Of a DNA stretch of 64,000 nucleotides, positions 27,709 through 37,495 are shown piece after piece (position 1 is the stretch's first letter; every line of letters begins with the position of its first letter). A program made the position numbers and the translations under genes. Source of the stretch: an uncultured Thiothrix sp. (GTDB taxonomy: Bacteria; Pseudomonadota; Gammaproteobacteria; Poriferisulfidales; GCA-002705445); assembly GCA_902624655.1 (NCBI GenBank), contig CACNYJ010000004.1, positions 66,578 to 130,577 of the forward strand, in the 5' to 3' direction. Under the pieces are notes generated by a model. That model was not told the DNA's origin, ran no database searches, and saw only the letters and a list, made by a program, of their open reading frames with translations.

Positions 27709-27906
27709 ATGAAATCATGTCCGCAATGCAAATCAAATATGATCATAGATATTGTCTACGGATTTCCCTCTAAAAAAATGTTAGAAGATGCAAGTAACAG
27801 TAAAATAAATTTAGGAGGTTGCGATATTTCTCCAAGTAATCCTGATTATAAATGTAAATCATGTGGATATGAATTTAAAGAGCTTGATAAATTTTTTAAG
27901 AAATAG
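27709..27906 (+). CDS. Small zinc-ribbon protein
   Basis: A 65-residue protein with two CxxC knuckles, CPQC at residues 4-7 and CKSC near residues 48-51, consistent with one zinc ribbon. A GGC lies between them. The remainder is polar and ends in FKELDKFFKK. It lies ten bases before hinT. Function unknown. Confidence 0.75.
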   Translation: MKSCPQCKSNMIIDIVYGFPSKKMLEDASNSKINLGGCDISPSNPDYKCKSCGYEFKELDKFFKK

Positions 27907-27915
27907 ATATTTTAA

Positions 27916-28260
27916 ATGACTGAAAAAACCTTATTTGAAAAAATTATAGACAGAGAGATTCCAGCCGATATAGTCTATGAGGATGACTTATGTATCGCAA
28001 TTGAGGATATTAATCCTCAAGCTCCCATTCACATTCTTTTAATTCCAAAAAAACCAATACCAAAACTCAGTGATTGTGATAATAACGATAAAGAATTACT
28101 ATCACACCTTTTTTTAAAGGTCAGCGAAGTTGCCGAATTATGCAAAATCCCCGAAAGCTTTAGATTAAATATAAATAACGGAGCTTCTGCAGGACAAGAG
28201 GTCTTTCATTTACATATTCACATAATGGGTGGAAGAAAATTTAATTGGCCTCCAGGATAA
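27916..28260 (+). CDS. hinT: HIT family purine nucleoside phosphoramidase HinT
   Basis: A 114-residue histidine-triad hydrolase that cleaves P-N bonds in AMP-lysine and related adducts, including adenylates released by lysyl-tRNA synthetase. The triad HLHIH at residues 98-102 (His98, His100, His102) is intact, followed by MGGRKFNWPPG, the usual HinT C terminus. IFEKIIDREIP-like N terminus is typical. Cytoplasmic; ends just before the DUF4396-like gene. Confidence 0.95.
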   Translation: MTEKTLFEKIIDREIPADIVYEDDLCIAIEDINPQAPIHILLIPKKPIPKLSDCDNNDKELLSHLFLKVSEVAELCKIPESFRLNINNGASAGQEVFHLHIHIMGGRKFNWPPG

Positions 28261-28264
28261 AAAA

Positions 28265-28690
28265 ATGGAATTTTGGTTAAAAAAAGATAAGTGGAAAACT
28301 TCCGCATTCAATACATTTGTTTGTTTAATTGGATGCTCTATTGGCGACTTTGGAACAATTTTATATTTTCAATTTTTTACAAATATAGGCTCCATAATGA
28401 TTATCATGCCAATAGCAATATTAAATGGCATCATTACAAGTATTATTCTAGAAACGATATTGTTACTTAGATCAATGCCGTTTCGCGTAGCTTTAAAAAT
28501 AGCAACAGGTATGAGTTTAATAAGTATGATAGCAATGGAATTAGCAATGAATTTTACAGATATTTTGCTAGAGGGCGAATTAGTGCTTTCTTTATCATCC
28601 ATTATTCCTGTTTTAATCGTAGGATTTATAGTTCCATGGCCTTATAATTATTGGAGATTGGTTAAGTATAATAAAAGTTGTTGTGGATAA
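28265..28690 (+). CDS. DUF4396-like membrane protein
   Basis: A 141-residue protein with four membrane segments. The ATG at 28265 (MEFWLKKDKWKTSA) is preferred over an in-frame start inside hinT at 28229. The pattern TFVCLIGCSIGDFG at the first segment and the conserved MIAMELAMNFTD near residues 90-100 resemble DUF4396 proteins. Members occur near copper or thiol-handling genes, but function is unknown. Assignment moderate. Confidence 0.65.
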   Translation: MEFWLKKDKWKTSAFNTFVCLIGCSIGDFGTILYFQFFTNIGSIMIIMPIAILNGIITSIILETILLLRSMPFRVALKIATGMSLISMIAMELAMNFTDILLEGELVLSLSSIIPVLIVGFIVPWPYNYWRLVKYNKSCCG

Positions 28691-28693
28691 AAT

Positions 28694-28770
28694 GCGCCCG
28701 TAGCTCAGCTGGATAGAGTACTTGGCTACGAACCAAGGGGTCGGGAGTTCGAATCTCTCCGGGCGCGCCA
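28694..28770 (+). tRNA. tRNA-Arg(ACG)
   Basis: A 77-base cloverleaf with acceptor GCGCCCG/CGGGCGC, anticodon ACG at 28728-28730 (A34 is expected to be edited to inosine, reading CGU/CGC/CGA), T-loop GTTCGAATC and encoded CCA. It lies between the DUF4396-like gene and a small exported-protein gene. Confidence 0.97.
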
Positions 28771-28784
28771 ATAGTTTTTTCAGT

Positions 28785-29093
28785 ATGAGAATATTTTTTT
28801 TATTAACATTGATAGTTTTTTTTCCAAACCCATCCATTTCATTAGAAATGGTAAAAGGTCTTGGTGTTACAAAGTGTACAACTTTCAATGATTCAAGTAT
28901 CGAGGAGAAAATTATCTATATGAGTTGGATGGCCGGTTACATATCTTCTCATAATATTTTAAAGAAAAAATTACACGCAAAAAACCTTTCTTTTAACAGA
29001 TCAAAAATTTGGATAGAGTCATATTGCTATAATAATCCCGAAAAAACTTTTAAAAATGCTGTAGATTTATTTATTAACGAATTTACAAAGTAA
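28785..29093 (+). CDS. Small exported protein with two cysteines
   Basis: A 102-residue protein. The ATG at 28785 gives a signal peptide (MRIFFLLTLIVFFPNPSIS, cleavage near residue 19); a frame reaching back into the tRNA gene is not used. The mature part has two Cys (VTKCTTF and ESYCYNN), a YMSWMAGYISSHN segment, and YCYNNPEKTFKNAV near the end. The W-x2-GY and C-x3-NP pattern resembles small periplasmic HdeA or Rap1a-like helical proteins with one disulfide. Function unknown. Confidence 0.65.
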   Translation: MRIFFLLTLIVFFPNPSISLEMVKGLGVTKCTTFNDSSIEEKIIYMSWMAGYISSHNILKKKLHAKNLSFNRSKIWIESYCYNNPEKTFKNAVDLFINEFTK

Positions 29094-29098
29094 CCTCA

Positions 29099-30901
29099 TT
29101 AGCTTTTTTTGTTATATTGCTTTCCTTTTGAAAATTTATTGTTTCTATTCTTATAGTTTTTATTAAATTTTTTGCCTTTGTAGTTTGGATTATAATTTTT
29201 AGACTTTCTCTTATATTGATTCTTTGGTTTTATATCTCCAAAAAATATTCTTTTAATTAATGAGAAAATTCCAAAATTTGATTTATTGCTATTTATTGGT
29301 ATAGGTCTATTTGGCTTTATACCTTGAACTACTGGCTCTGTATTCTTATTATTATTCTCTTTTTTTAAGTCGTAAACATTTTCTTCGCTTTTTTCGATTA
29401 GCTCGTAACTTGACTTATTTATAGTTTCATCATTGTCAATCCTGTATCTTGTAAGTCTGTATTTTGGACTGTCTAATTCTGCATTAGGAATTACAATAAC
29501 GTTTACTTTGTTTTTTTCATAAATATTGTTTACTTCCTGTCTTTTTTCATTCATCAAGTATGTAGATATCTCTATTGGGAGTTCAGCAATAACTTTACTT
29601 GTGTTTACCTTGAGTGATTCTTCTTCAATTAATCTCAAAATAGCAAGTGACATTGACTTGATATTTCTTATTCTTCCTATGCCATCACATAAGTGGCAAA
29701 TTTCTTCAGAAGAGTCTCTCAATGATGGTCTTAGTCTCTGTCTTGAAAGCTCTAGTAAACCAAATCTAGATATTTTTCCAAATTGAACTTTTGCTCTATC
29801 AAGCTTAACAGCTTCTCTGATTTTTTCTTCAACAGCCTTTTGGTTTTTTACTGAGAGCATATCTATGAAATCTATAACTAATAATCCCCCTAAATCTCGA
29901 ATTCTAAGTTGCCTTGCAATTTCTTCAGCTGCCTCAAGATTTGTATTGAGTGCAGTTTCTTCAATATCACTTCCTTTTGTTGACCTAGCAGAATTTATAT
30001 CAATAGAAATTAATGCTTCAGTATGGTCAATAACAATAGAGCCACCTGATGGCAACGAAACTTCCCTATTAAAAGCAGATTCTATTTGATTCTCAATTTG
30101 ATATTTATTAAATAGCGGAGTATTTTCTTTATATAGTTTTAATTTTTTCGTTTGTTGAGGCATTGAAAATTCTAAGAATTCTTTTGCCGTTTCATAAACT
30201 TCCTCATTATCTACAAGAATTTCATCAATTGAATCATCCATGTGATCTCGAAGTGTTCTTATTATTATATTACTTTCTCTGTAAATTAAAAAAGGTGCCT
30301 CTTTTTCCTTTGATGAATCAACAATATTTTTCCACAGAGTTACTAAGTAGTCTTGATCCCACTGAAGCTCATCAAGACTTTTCCCTACACCGGCTGTTCT
30401 TATAATATTACCACCATCTTTTATTTCTTTTAAGTTATCAAGATTATCTTTTACTTCTTTCCTATCTGAACCCTCAATTCTTCTTGAGACACCACCTGCT
30501 TTTGGGTTATTCGGCATTAGAACCAAATATTTTCCTGCTAAGCTTATAAATGTTGTTAGTGCAGCTCCCTTATTTCCTCTTTCAATTCTTTCTATTTGAA
30601 CGATTAATTCTTGGCCTTCGCTTAACATATCTTTAATGCTACTTTTCTTGTCAAAAGTTTCATTTTTCAAGTATTCTTTTGAAATTTCTTTAAGAGGAAG
30701 AAAGCCATGTCTTTCGGCTCCAAAATTGACAAAAGCTGCTTCAAGACTTTGTTCAACTCTTGTTACAACTGCTTTGTAAATATTTCCTTTGCTTTGATTA
30801 CGTGATCTGTTTTCTATATCTAAATCGTATAGCTTCTGACCATTTACTGATGCTACTCTCAACTCTTCTTGCTGAGTTCCATTTATCAAAATTCTTTTCA
30901 T
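29099..30901 (-). CDS. rne: Ribonuclease E, short form
   Basis: A 600-residue endoribonuclease for mRNA decay and rRNA/tRNA processing. The start [17 protein letters not shown] is the RNase E signature. S1 domain about residues 39-119. Catalytic Asp301 ([12 protein letters not shown]) and Asp344 (LVIDFIDM) and the Zn-link CHLC (402-405) are in place, matching E. coli D303, D346 and C404/C407. After about residue 500 only a short Lys/Asn-rich tail remains. The long degradosome scaffold of E. coli (1061 residues) is missing, with a basic RNA-binding tail instead. Divergent from rluC. Confidence 0.94.
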   Translation of the reverse strand: MKRILINGTQQEELRVASVNGQKLYDLDIENRSRNQSKGNIYKAVVTRVEQSLEAAFVNFGAERHGFLPLKEISKEYLKNETFDKKSSIKDMLSEGQELIVQIERIERGNKGAALTTFISLAGKYLVLMPNNPKAGGVSRRIEGSDRKEVKDNLDNLKEIKDGGNIIRTAGVGKSLDELQWDQDYLVTLWKNIVDSSKEKEAPFLIYRESNIIIRTLRDHMDDSIDEILVDNEEVYETAKEFLEFSMPQQTKKLKLYKENTPLFNKYQIENQIESAFNREVSLPSGGSIVIDHTEALISIDINSARSTKGSDIEETALNTNLEAAEEIARQLRIRDLGGLLVIDFIDMLSVKNQKAVEEKIREAVKLDRAKVQFGKISRFGLLELSRQRLRPSLRDSSEEICHLCDGIGRIRNIKSMSLAILRLIEEESLKVNTSKVIAELPIEISTYLMNEKRQEVNNIYEKNKVNVIVIPNAELDSPKYRLTRYRIDNDETINKSSYELIEKSEENVYDLKKENNNKNTEPVVQGIKPNRPIPINSNKSNFGIFSLIKRIFFGDIKPKNQYKRKSKNYNPNYKGKKFNKNYKNRNNKFSKGKQYNKKS

Positions 30902-31192
30902 TATTTTTCCTATTTAGAAAGCTTAAATGAGAAAAACAAAGAATCACCACATTTAAAAAGTAATTTTTTTTGCTTATTTGTTCTTTAAGAATATTATTTA
31001 TCTTTGTGATTAAATCTCTCATTATTTTGCTTTTATGATTAATTATATAACTTTACTAATTAAGAATCGCACAAAGCGATATCTTTTAATTCATTTGAGG
31101 CAGAAACTTGATTTATTAACTGCTCTCATATTGCTAATATATCAGTCTTAGAGTATTTCATCAAATTCTCAGCAATTTTAGGCGTTTACAGC
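30902..31192. other. Divergent rne/rluC intergenic region
   Basis: A 291-base AT-rich gap between the divergent genes. On the rne strand it would include a long 5' leader, in line with the autoregulatory leader of E. coli rne. I see only one modest hairpin, ATCGC-acaaa-GCGAT at 31066-31080, no tRNA and no convincing gene. Confidence 0.5.
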
Positions 31193-32083
31193 ATGGCAGT
31201 TAAAAAAAAGGTTGAAAATGTAGTCATCTCCTCTGCAAATGAAGGTCAAAGGGTAGATAACTTCCTTATTTCCTATATAAAAAATGTTCCAAAAAAGCAT
31301 GTCTATAAGTTAATACGTACGGGACAAGTAAGGATAAATGGGTCGAGATCAAAACCAAGCACAAAGCTAAATATTAACGATTTAGTGAGAATTCCTCCAT
31401 TCACTACAACAGAGGATCTTAAGCCAATTATATCCTCAGAAATTATAAAAAAAATAATGATGCAAATTATTTACGAGGATGACGAATTTATAGTTTTTAA
31501 TAAACCATCATCATTTGCTGTACATTCAGGAACAAATACTGGTTATGGATTAATTGATGTAATACGATCAACGAAAAAACATCATGAAAGGGTAGATTTA
31601 CTTCATAGACTCGACAAAGACACAAGTGGCTGTCTTATTCTTACAAAATCTTTAAAAACTTTAAAAACTTTACAAATAAAAATACAAAATAATAATTTTA
31701 AAAAGAAGTATTTATGCTTAGTAAAGGGAAACTGGGATAAAAAAATAAAAGAAAGTAAAATTTCTCTATCAAGAAACAAAAAAAAATATGAAGCAATAAC
31801 TTTTTTTAAAATAATTAAAAATTTTGAAGACACGACATTACTGGAGATAGATCTAATAACAGGTAGATATCATCAAATAAGAAAACATTGTGCAAATTTA
31901 AACTTTCCAATTATTGGGGATTCAAAGTATGGCGATAAAGATATAAATAAAAAATATAAGAATAAGGGGCTGAATAGAATTTTTCTTCATTCATTATCGG
32001 TTGAATTTTATTTTAACAAAAAAAATTACTTTGAGTGCCCATTGCCTGCTGAGTTAGAAAATTTTTTAAAGCAGCACAAATAA
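31193..32083 (+). CDS. rluC: 23S rRNA pseudouridine synthase RluC
   Basis: A 296-residue RluA-family pseudouridine synthase modifying U955, U2504 and U2580 in E. coli numbering. An S4 domain occupies about residues 18-70, and the catalytic motif HRLDKDTSG holds Asp141. The RYHQIRKH motif follows at about 224. Position next to rne identifies it as RluC rather than RluD. Confidence 0.94.
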   Translation: MAVKKKVENVVISSANEGQRVDNFLISYIKNVPKKHVYKLIRTGQVRINGSRSKPSTKLNINDLVRIPPFTTTEDLKPIISSEIIKKIMMQIIYEDDEFIVFNKPSSFAVHSGTNTGYGLIDVIRSTKKHHERVDLLHRLDKDTSGCLILTKSLKTLKTLQIKIQNNNFKKKYLCLVKGNWDKKIKESKISLSRNKKKYEAITFFKIIKNFEDTTLLEIDLITGRYHQIRKHCANLNFPIIGDSKYGDKDINKKYKNKGLNRIFLHSLSVEFYFNKKNYFECPLPAELENFLKQHK

Positions 32084-32090
32084 TCGACCT

Positions 32091-32663
32091 TTAGTTATCT
32101 AATAAATTTTGGAGCTTGATAAGAGGGAGACCAATTAGGCCAGATAAGTCATTCTCTTTATCTATAAATTCCTGAATAAGTAGATCTTTTGCAACTTCAA
32201 ATCGAAATGCTGCTGATGAATATATAGGATTATGTTTATCAACGTAATCAGTAATATCTTTTTTTGAAAGTTTTTTTAGCTTTATTTTATATTCTGCTAA
32301 ATCTTTTTGAATATTCATTGAATGTGAGTCTATTACACATACCCCTGTATAAAAAATAATTATTTTATTTGAAATAAATTCTAAATACTCTATCGCGATA
32401 TCTTTCTTTAATGGCTTGCCTAATATTCTACTGTCACAGTAAGCACATGAGTCTGAACCTATTACCAGCGCGTCTTTGTTGTCTTCACAAACTTTTTTTG
32501 CTTTATTGATTGCAAGCCTCATTACCATATTTTCTGGTTTTTCATTAGGCATTCTAGTTTCGTCAATATTTGGCGATATGCATTCAAAATCAGTTAATAT
32601 TGATGCTAGCAAGGTTTTTCTGTATTTAGAGCTGCTTGCAAGAATTATTCTTTTCTTTTTCAT
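32091..32663 (-). CDS. yceF: Maf-like nucleotide pyrophosphatase (YceF, 7-methyl-GTP specific)
   Basis: A 190-residue Maf/HAM1-fold NTP pyrophosphatase. Start chosen at the ATG at 32663 (MKKKRIILASSSKYRK), with AGGA upstream; a frame to 32687 adds eight residues. The ILASSSKYRKTLL substrate motif and VIGSDSCAYC near residue 69 mark Maf. The NIDE and ENMV segments and the location by rpmF point to YceF. It converges on rluC with a 7-base gap. Confidence 0.9.
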   Translation of the reverse strand: MKKKRIILASSSKYRKTLLASILTDFECISPNIDETRMPNEKPENMVMRLAINKAKKVCEDNKDALVIGSDSCAYCDSRILGKPLKKDIAIEYLEFISNKIIIFYTGVCVIDSHSMNIQKDLAEYKIKLKKLSKKDITDYVDKHNPIYSSAAFRFEVAKDLLIQEFIDKENDLSGLIGLPLIKLQNLLDN

Positions 32664-32732
32664 CAATTTTTCCTGTATAATCTTCAAAATTTTGGCGAAA
32701 ACAAAGGTATTTCATAATTATAGGACTATATT

Positions 32733-32936
32733 ATGGCTGTTCAAAAAAGTAAAAAAACTAGTTCAAAAAGGGGCATGAGAAGGTCTCATGACCATATTGA
32801 CCTACCAAAACTCTCTCAAGATCCTGTCTCTGGTGAAACCCATTTAAGACATCATGTATCAAAGAATGGTTTCTACAAAGGTAATCAAGTAATTATACCT
32901 AAATCTGAAGATAGTTCTAACGACGAAGAGAATTAA
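32733..32936 (+). CDS. rpmF: Ribosomal protein bL32
   Basis: A 67-residue ribosomal protein starting [21 protein letters not shown], the bL32 signature; it belongs to the group lacking the Zn-binding Cys pairs. It heads rpmF-plsX-fabH. The gene for YceD/DUF177, normally just upstream, is not in the 69-base gap to yceF. Confidence 0.97.
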   Translation: MAVQKSKKTSSKRGMRRSHDHIDLPKLSQDPVSGETHLRHHVSKNGFYKGNQVIIPKSEDSSNDEEN

Positions 32937-32965
32937 ATCTTAAGTAATTATTTTTTCATAATAAA

Positions 32966-33979
32966 ATGACTGAAGAAACAAGAATTGCTGTTGATGCTAT
33001 GGGAGGTGATGGTGGTCCTAGCGTAATAATGCCTTCTATAAATGATTTTCTTTCTAAACATGATGACGTTAAAATAGAAGTGTATGGTAACGAAAAGGAA
33101 ATTATTAAACATACAAAAAAATTTGAACAATCTTTAAAAAGCAATATAGAGATTATTCATACCGAGGAAAAAGTTTTAAGCGAAGATTCACCTTCACATG
33201 CTCTTAGACATAAAAAAAATTCATCTATGAGTATGGCTATTCAATCTGTAAAAAATAAAAATACAAAAGCTTGTGTTAGTGCTGGTAATACTGGCGCATT
33301 AATGGCTATATCAAGATTCATTCTTGGTACTCTAGATGGAATTGATAGACCAGCTATTGAAACTATGCTGCCTTCTTTAAGTGGACATACTCATGTTTTA
33401 GACTTAGGTGCAAATATTGATTGTAAGTCTGAACACCTATATCAATTTGCAGTAATGGGGTCTGTTTTATCTATGATATTAGATGACAAGACTAACCCAT
33501 GTGTTGGGCTATTAAATGTTGGACAGGAAGCCATTAAGGGAAATATACAGGTAAAAGAAGCAGATGATTTGCTTAAAAATAGTAATCTAAATTATGTTGG
33601 ATTTGTTGAAGGGGATGATATTTTTTGTGGTAATATTGATGTTGTTGTTTGCGACGGTTTTGTTGGAAATATTGCGCTCAAAACCAGTGAGGGTATTGCA
33701 AAATTTATATCCTCAAAACTAAAGGACGAATATGCAAAAAATGTTTTTACAAAAATTGCAGGAATTTCGTCAATTAAAGTATTAAATTCTTTTAAAAAAG
33801 TTGTTGATCCAAGACGATATAATGGCGCAAGTTTGCTTGGATTAAAAGGTATAATTATAAAAAGCCATGGAGGCGCTGACTCATATGCTTTTTGTAATTC
33901 ACTTGAAATAGCATTAAAAGAGGTAAAAAAAGATGTCCCCTCTTGTATTGATAAAAAATTAAAAGAAATATTAGGCTAA
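32966..33979 (+). CDS. plsX: Phosphate acyltransferase PlsX
   Basis: A 337-residue enzyme that makes acyl-phosphate from acyl-ACP for phospholipid synthesis. Signatures include [15 protein letters not shown] at the N terminus, [12 protein letters not shown] near residue 100, and [17 protein letters not shown] near residue 225. Cytoplasmic and membrane-associated. Followed by fabH with a 2-base gap. Confidence 0.97.
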   Translation: MTEETRIAVDAMGGDGGPSVIMPSINDFLSKHDDVKIEVYGNEKEIIKHTKKFEQSLKSNIEIIHTEEKVLSEDSPSHALRHKKNSSMSMAIQSVKNKNTKACVSAGNTGALMAISRFILGTLDGIDRPAIETMLPSLSGHTHVLDLGANIDCKSEHLYQFAVMGSVLSMILDDKTNPCVGLLNVGQEAIKGNIQVKEADDLLKNSNLNYVGFVEGDDIFCGNIDVVVCDGFVGNIALKTSEGIAKFISSKLKDEYAKNVFTKIAGISSIKVLNSFKKVVDPRRYNGASLLGLKGIIIKSHGGADSYAFCNSLEIALKEVKKDVPSCIDKKLKEILG

Positions 33980-33981
33980 AT

Positions 33982-34905
33982 ATGTATTCTAGAATTATTG
34001 GAACAGGAAGTTATTTACCAAAAAAAATTCTTACAAATAAGAATCTTGAATCAATGGTAGATACAACTGATGAATGGATTGTAGAGAGAACTGGAATTAA
34101 GCAAAGACATATCGCTGAAGATACTGAAAGTACATCATCAATGGCAATAAATGCTTCGATTGATGCTATAGAAAGTTCTGGTATAAGTTCAAAAGATATA
34201 GATCTGGTGATTGTTGCAACTACAACACCTGATCAAATTTTCCCTAGCACAGCTTGCATTGTTCAAAATAAGCTTAATATAGTAGCTCCAGCTTTTGATG
34301 TTCAAGCGGCGTGCACTGGTTTTATATATGCTCTTAGCGTAGCAGATAATTATATACGAACCGGGATGAGCAAAAATATTCTTGTAATTGGCTCTGAAAA
34401 ATATTCAAATCTTTTAGATTGGAATGATAGATCAACATGTGTTTTGTTTGGCGATGGAGCGGGCGCAGTTATTTTGTCTGCAGACTCAAGTCAGGGAATT
34501 ATTTCATCACATATTCATGCTGATGGACAATATAACGATTTGTTATCAGTGGAGAACAATCAAATAAAAATGAAAGGAAATGAAGTTTTTAAAGTTGCAG
34601 TTAACACATTGAGTAAATTGGTTGACGAAACGCTTTTAAATAATAATATGGACAAAACTTCTATCGATTGGCTTGTGCCACATCAAGCAAACTTACGTAT
34701 TATAAAAGCCGCTGCAAAAAAATTATCTTTACCATTAGATCAAGTTGTTATTACAGTAGATAATCATGCTAATACTTCGGCTGCATCTATACCACTAGCA
34801 TTAAATGAAGCCGTTAAAGATGGAAGAATAAAAGAAGATCAAGTATTATTATTAGAGGCATTTGGTAGTGGTTTTACATGGGGATCAGTTTTACTTAGGT
34901 ACTAA
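33982..34905 (+). CDS. fabH: Beta-ketoacyl-ACP synthase III
   Basis: A 307-residue thiolase-fold enzyme that starts fatty acid synthesis by condensing acetyl-CoA with malonyl-ACP. Catalytic triad Cys111 (QAACTGF), His233 (VPHQAN) and Asn263 (DNHANTS) is complete. Unusually, the next gene is uvrC rather than fabD, so the fatty-acid block ends here. Confidence 0.97.
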   Translation: MYSRIIGTGSYLPKKILTNKNLESMVDTTDEWIVERTGIKQRHIAEDTESTSSMAINASIDAIESSGISSKDIDLVIVATTTPDQIFPSTACIVQNKLNIVAPAFDVQAACTGFIYALSVADNYIRTGMSKNILVIGSEKYSNLLDWNDRSTCVLFGDGAGAVILSADSSQGIISSHIHADGQYNDLLSVENNQIKMKGNEVFKVAVNTLSKLVDETLLNNNMDKTSIDWLVPHQANLRIIKAAAKKLSLPLDQVVITVDNHANTSAASIPLALNEAVKDGRIKEDQVLLLEAFGSGFTWGSVLLRY

Positions 34906-34907
34906 AA

Positions 34908-36725
34908 TTGATAGACATTAAAGAAATTAAACATGGATTGAAAAATATGACGCCTAATCCCGGCGTTTATAAAATGCTTGATACAGAAAATAATGTTATT
35001 TATGTTGGAAAAGCAAAAAATTTAAAAAAAAGAGTTTCTTCCTACTTTCAACAAAAAAATCATTCTACAAGAATAAAGAGGATGATTAGTCTTATTAAAA
35101 AAATTGATATAACAATTACAAAAACCGAAGCAGACGCATTTCTTTTAGAAAATATCCAAATTAAAAAATTTAGACCTAAATTTAATATTTTATTGAGAGA
35201 CGATAAATCTTATCCATATATTTATGTTGACACTCATCATGAATATCCTAGATTAAGTTTTTATAGAGGAAAAAGAAAAAAAAGGGGTAAATTTTTTGGC
35301 CCATATTCGAATGTTTACTCTGTAAGAGATGCTTTAAATACTCTTCAGAAATTATTTAAAGTAAGACAATGCAGTGATTCTTATTTCAACAACAGATCAA
35401 GACCATGTTTACAATACCAAATTGAAAGATGCTCAGCACCTTGCGTTGGTTTAATAAATCAAAACGAATATGTGACAGATATTAATATGTCTATGAAATT
35501 TTTAGATGGCAAGAATAATGAGATTATAGAAATGCTAATAAAAAAAATGGAGCATGCTTCTAATAATTTAAAATATGAAGACGCAGCAAGTTATCGTGAT
35601 CAAATTGAGTCTTTGAAACATACAAGTGAACAAAGTGCGGTAACTACCGACAAAGGTGACATAGATATAATTTCTGTATTAATAGATTCTGGATTAGCTT
35701 GTCTACAGGTATTTAATATTAGAAATGGTGTAAATTTTGGGCATAAGACATATTTTCCTGATATAGATGAGTCTATCAATGAAAGTGCATTACTAAGTAT
35801 ATTTATAGGCCAATATTATATGTCAAAAAAAATACCTAAAGAAATTATTTTAAATAAAATTACAAAAGATAAGAAAATCTTAGAATTTATTTTATCAAAA
35901 AAGAAGTCATCTAAGGTATCAATTACTAATAGTGTCAGAGGCAAAAGACAACAGTGGATCGAAATTGCCGAAAAGAATACACTTGCTTCCTTAAATGCAA
36001 AAATATTAAGTAAGAAAAATATGTTCAATAGATTTCAATCACTTCAAGATATTTTAAAAATTAATAAAGCACTAAAAAAAATTATATGTTTCGATATCAG
36101 TCACACTTTTGGGGAAGAAACAGTTGCATCGTGCGTCACTTTTACAATTGATGGACCTGAAAAAAAAGAATATAGAAAGTTTAATATTAAATCTACAAAT
36201 AAAGGTGATGATTATGCGGCAATGAAAGAGGCCTTACAAAGACATTTTTTAAGAATTAAAAAAGGTGAATTGAGTTATCCTGATATATGTTTTATTGATG
36301 GTGGAGTTGGACAAGTAAATATTGCATTAAAAGTTATGCAAGATCTTAAAATTTCCAATGTAAATATAATTGGTGTTTCAAAGGGTAAAGCAAGAAAGGC
36401 AGGCGAAGAAAAAATCATAATCGAATCTGGACAAAAGAAGATTACCTTACCTAATAATTCTCTAGCTTTACACCTTATTCAGCAAATAAGAGACGAAGCA
36501 CACAGATTCGCAATCACTGGTCATCGAAAAAGAAGAGATAAAAGTAAATTCAAATCTCCGCTTGAAGAAATTCCAGGACTAGGGCCAAAAAGAAAACAAA
36601 TACTTTTAAAACATTTTGGTGGTTTGCAGGGCGTTGTAAATGCTGGAGAGGAAGAAATTAAGAAAATACCTGGTATTAACAAAACGTTAGCTGAAGCTAT
36701 ATATTTTAGATTTCACAACAATTAA
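34908..36725 (+). CDS. uvrC: UvrABC system protein C
   Basis: A 605-residue nucleotide-excision-repair nuclease. GIY-YIG domain at about residues 12-100 (PGVYKML, VIYVGKAKNLKKRVSSYF), UVR motif near 205-240, RNase H-like second nuclease domain (ICFDISHTFGEE, FIDGGVGQVN) and two C-terminal helix-hairpin-helix motifs (IPGLGPKRKQILLKHF). The start is a TTG at 34908, two bases after fabH; the nearest ATG would cut into the conserved start. Followed by pgsA as in E. coli. Confidence 0.97.
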   Translation: MIDIKEIKHGLKNMTPNPGVYKMLDTENNVIYVGKAKNLKKRVSSYFQQKNHSTRIKRMISLIKKIDITITKTEADAFLLENIQIKKFRPKFNILLRDDKSYPYIYVDTHHEYPRLSFYRGKRKKRGKFFGPYSNVYSVRDALNTLQKLFKVRQCSDSYFNNRSRPCLQYQIERCSAPCVGLINQNEYVTDINMSMKFLDGKNNEIIEMLIKKMEHASNNLKYEDAASYRDQIESLKHTSEQSAVTTDKGDIDIISVLIDSGLACLQVFNIRNGVNFGHKTYFPDIDESINESALLSIFIGQYYMSKKIPKEIILNKITKDKKILEFILSKKKSSKVSITNSVRGKRQQWIEIAEKNTLASLNAKILSKKNMFNRFQSLQDILKINKALKKIICFDISHTFGEETVASCVTFTIDGPEKKEYRKFNIKSTNKGDDYAAMKEALQRHFLRIKKGELSYPDICFIDGGVGQVNIALKVMQDLKISNVNIIGVSKGKARKAGEEKIIIESGQKKITLPNNSLALHLIQQIRDEAHRFAITGHRKRRDKSKFKSPLEEIPGLGPKRKQILLKHFGGLQGVVNAGEEEIKKIPGINKTLAEAIYFRFHNN

Positions 36726-36741
36726 TATCGCGATCAATACT

Positions 36742-37299
36742 ATGAATTATGCGAATTTTTTATCATGTTCGAGAATAGCTTTAATACCTATTTTAGCTTT
36801 AGTATTTTTTACTTATGATCAGTCACCAAGAATTACGTTAGTTTTTATTTTTGCGGTTTCTTGCATGACTGATTACTTAGATGGATATCTTGCACGAAAA
36901 ATGAACCAAGTTTCCATGCTAGGTAAGTTCCTAGACCCAGTTGCTGATAAGTTATTAGTTATTACTTCATCTCTTTTAGTTTTATACGATTATAATAACT
37001 TAATAATCTTCATACCTATCTGCATTATTATCATACGTGAAGTATTAGTATCTGCTTTAAGAGAGTGGGTTGCAATAAGTAATCAAAAAGATAATTTTAG
37101 TAAAGGTAAATCTTTGGAAGTAAATTATATTGGTAAGATAAAAACATTTATTCAGATGTTTTCTATTGGTATTTTGCTTTTTAATGGAAGTATCTTTACA
37201 ATTGATACATATATAGTTGGTTTGTACGGAATATATTTTGCAGCCTTTTTATCGTTACTATCTATGTTAATATACTTAAAAAATGTTGTTAGGCAGTAG
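36742..37299 (+). CDS. pgsA: CDP-diacylglycerol-glycerol-3-phosphate 3-phosphatidyltransferase
   Basis: A 185-residue integral membrane enzyme making phosphatidylglycerophosphate. The family signature is intact (DYLDGYLARKMNQ ... GKFLDPVADK), and the gene lies between uvrC and tRNA-Gly/tRNA-Cys as in E. coli uvrC-pgsA-glyW-cysT. The VLVSALREW segment is typical of PgsA. Compare the paralogue at 14683. Confidence 0.95.
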   Translation: MNYANFLSCSRIALIPILALVFFTYDQSPRITLVFIFAVSCMTDYLDGYLARKMNQVSMLGKFLDPVADKLLVITSSLLVLYDYNNLIIFIPICIIIIREVLVSALREWVAISNQKDNFSKGKSLEVNYIGKIKTFIQMFSIGILLFNGSIFTIDTYIVGLYGIYFAAFLSLLSMLIYLKNVVRQ

Positions 37300-37307
37300 A
37301 TATTTGT

Positions 37308-37383
37308 GCGGGAATAGCTCATCTGGTAGAGCGCAACCTTGCCAAGGTTGAGGTAGCGAGTTCGAGCCTCGTTTCCCGCTCCA
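37308..37383 (+). tRNA. tRNA-Gly(GCC)
   Basis: A 76-base cloverleaf with acceptor GCGGGAA/TTCCCGC, anticodon GCC at 37341-37343, T-loop GTTCGAGCC and encoded CCA. Lies eight bases after pgsA, matching glyW. Confidence 0.97.
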
Positions 37384-37393
37384 TTTTTGATAA

Positions 37394-37467
37394 GGCTGTG
37401 TGGCAGAGTGGTTATGCTGCGGTCTGCAAAACCGTTTACGCCGGTTCGATTCCGACCACAGCCTCCA
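37394..37467 (+). tRNA. tRNA-Cys(GCA)
   Basis: A 74-base cloverleaf with acceptor GGCTGTG/CACAGCC, anticodon GCA at 37426-37428, T-loop GTTCGATTC and encoded CCA. Ten bases after tRNA-Gly, matching cysT. Confidence 0.97.
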
Positions 37468-37495
37468 TTAAAATAAAAAAAAGGATATAAACTTT

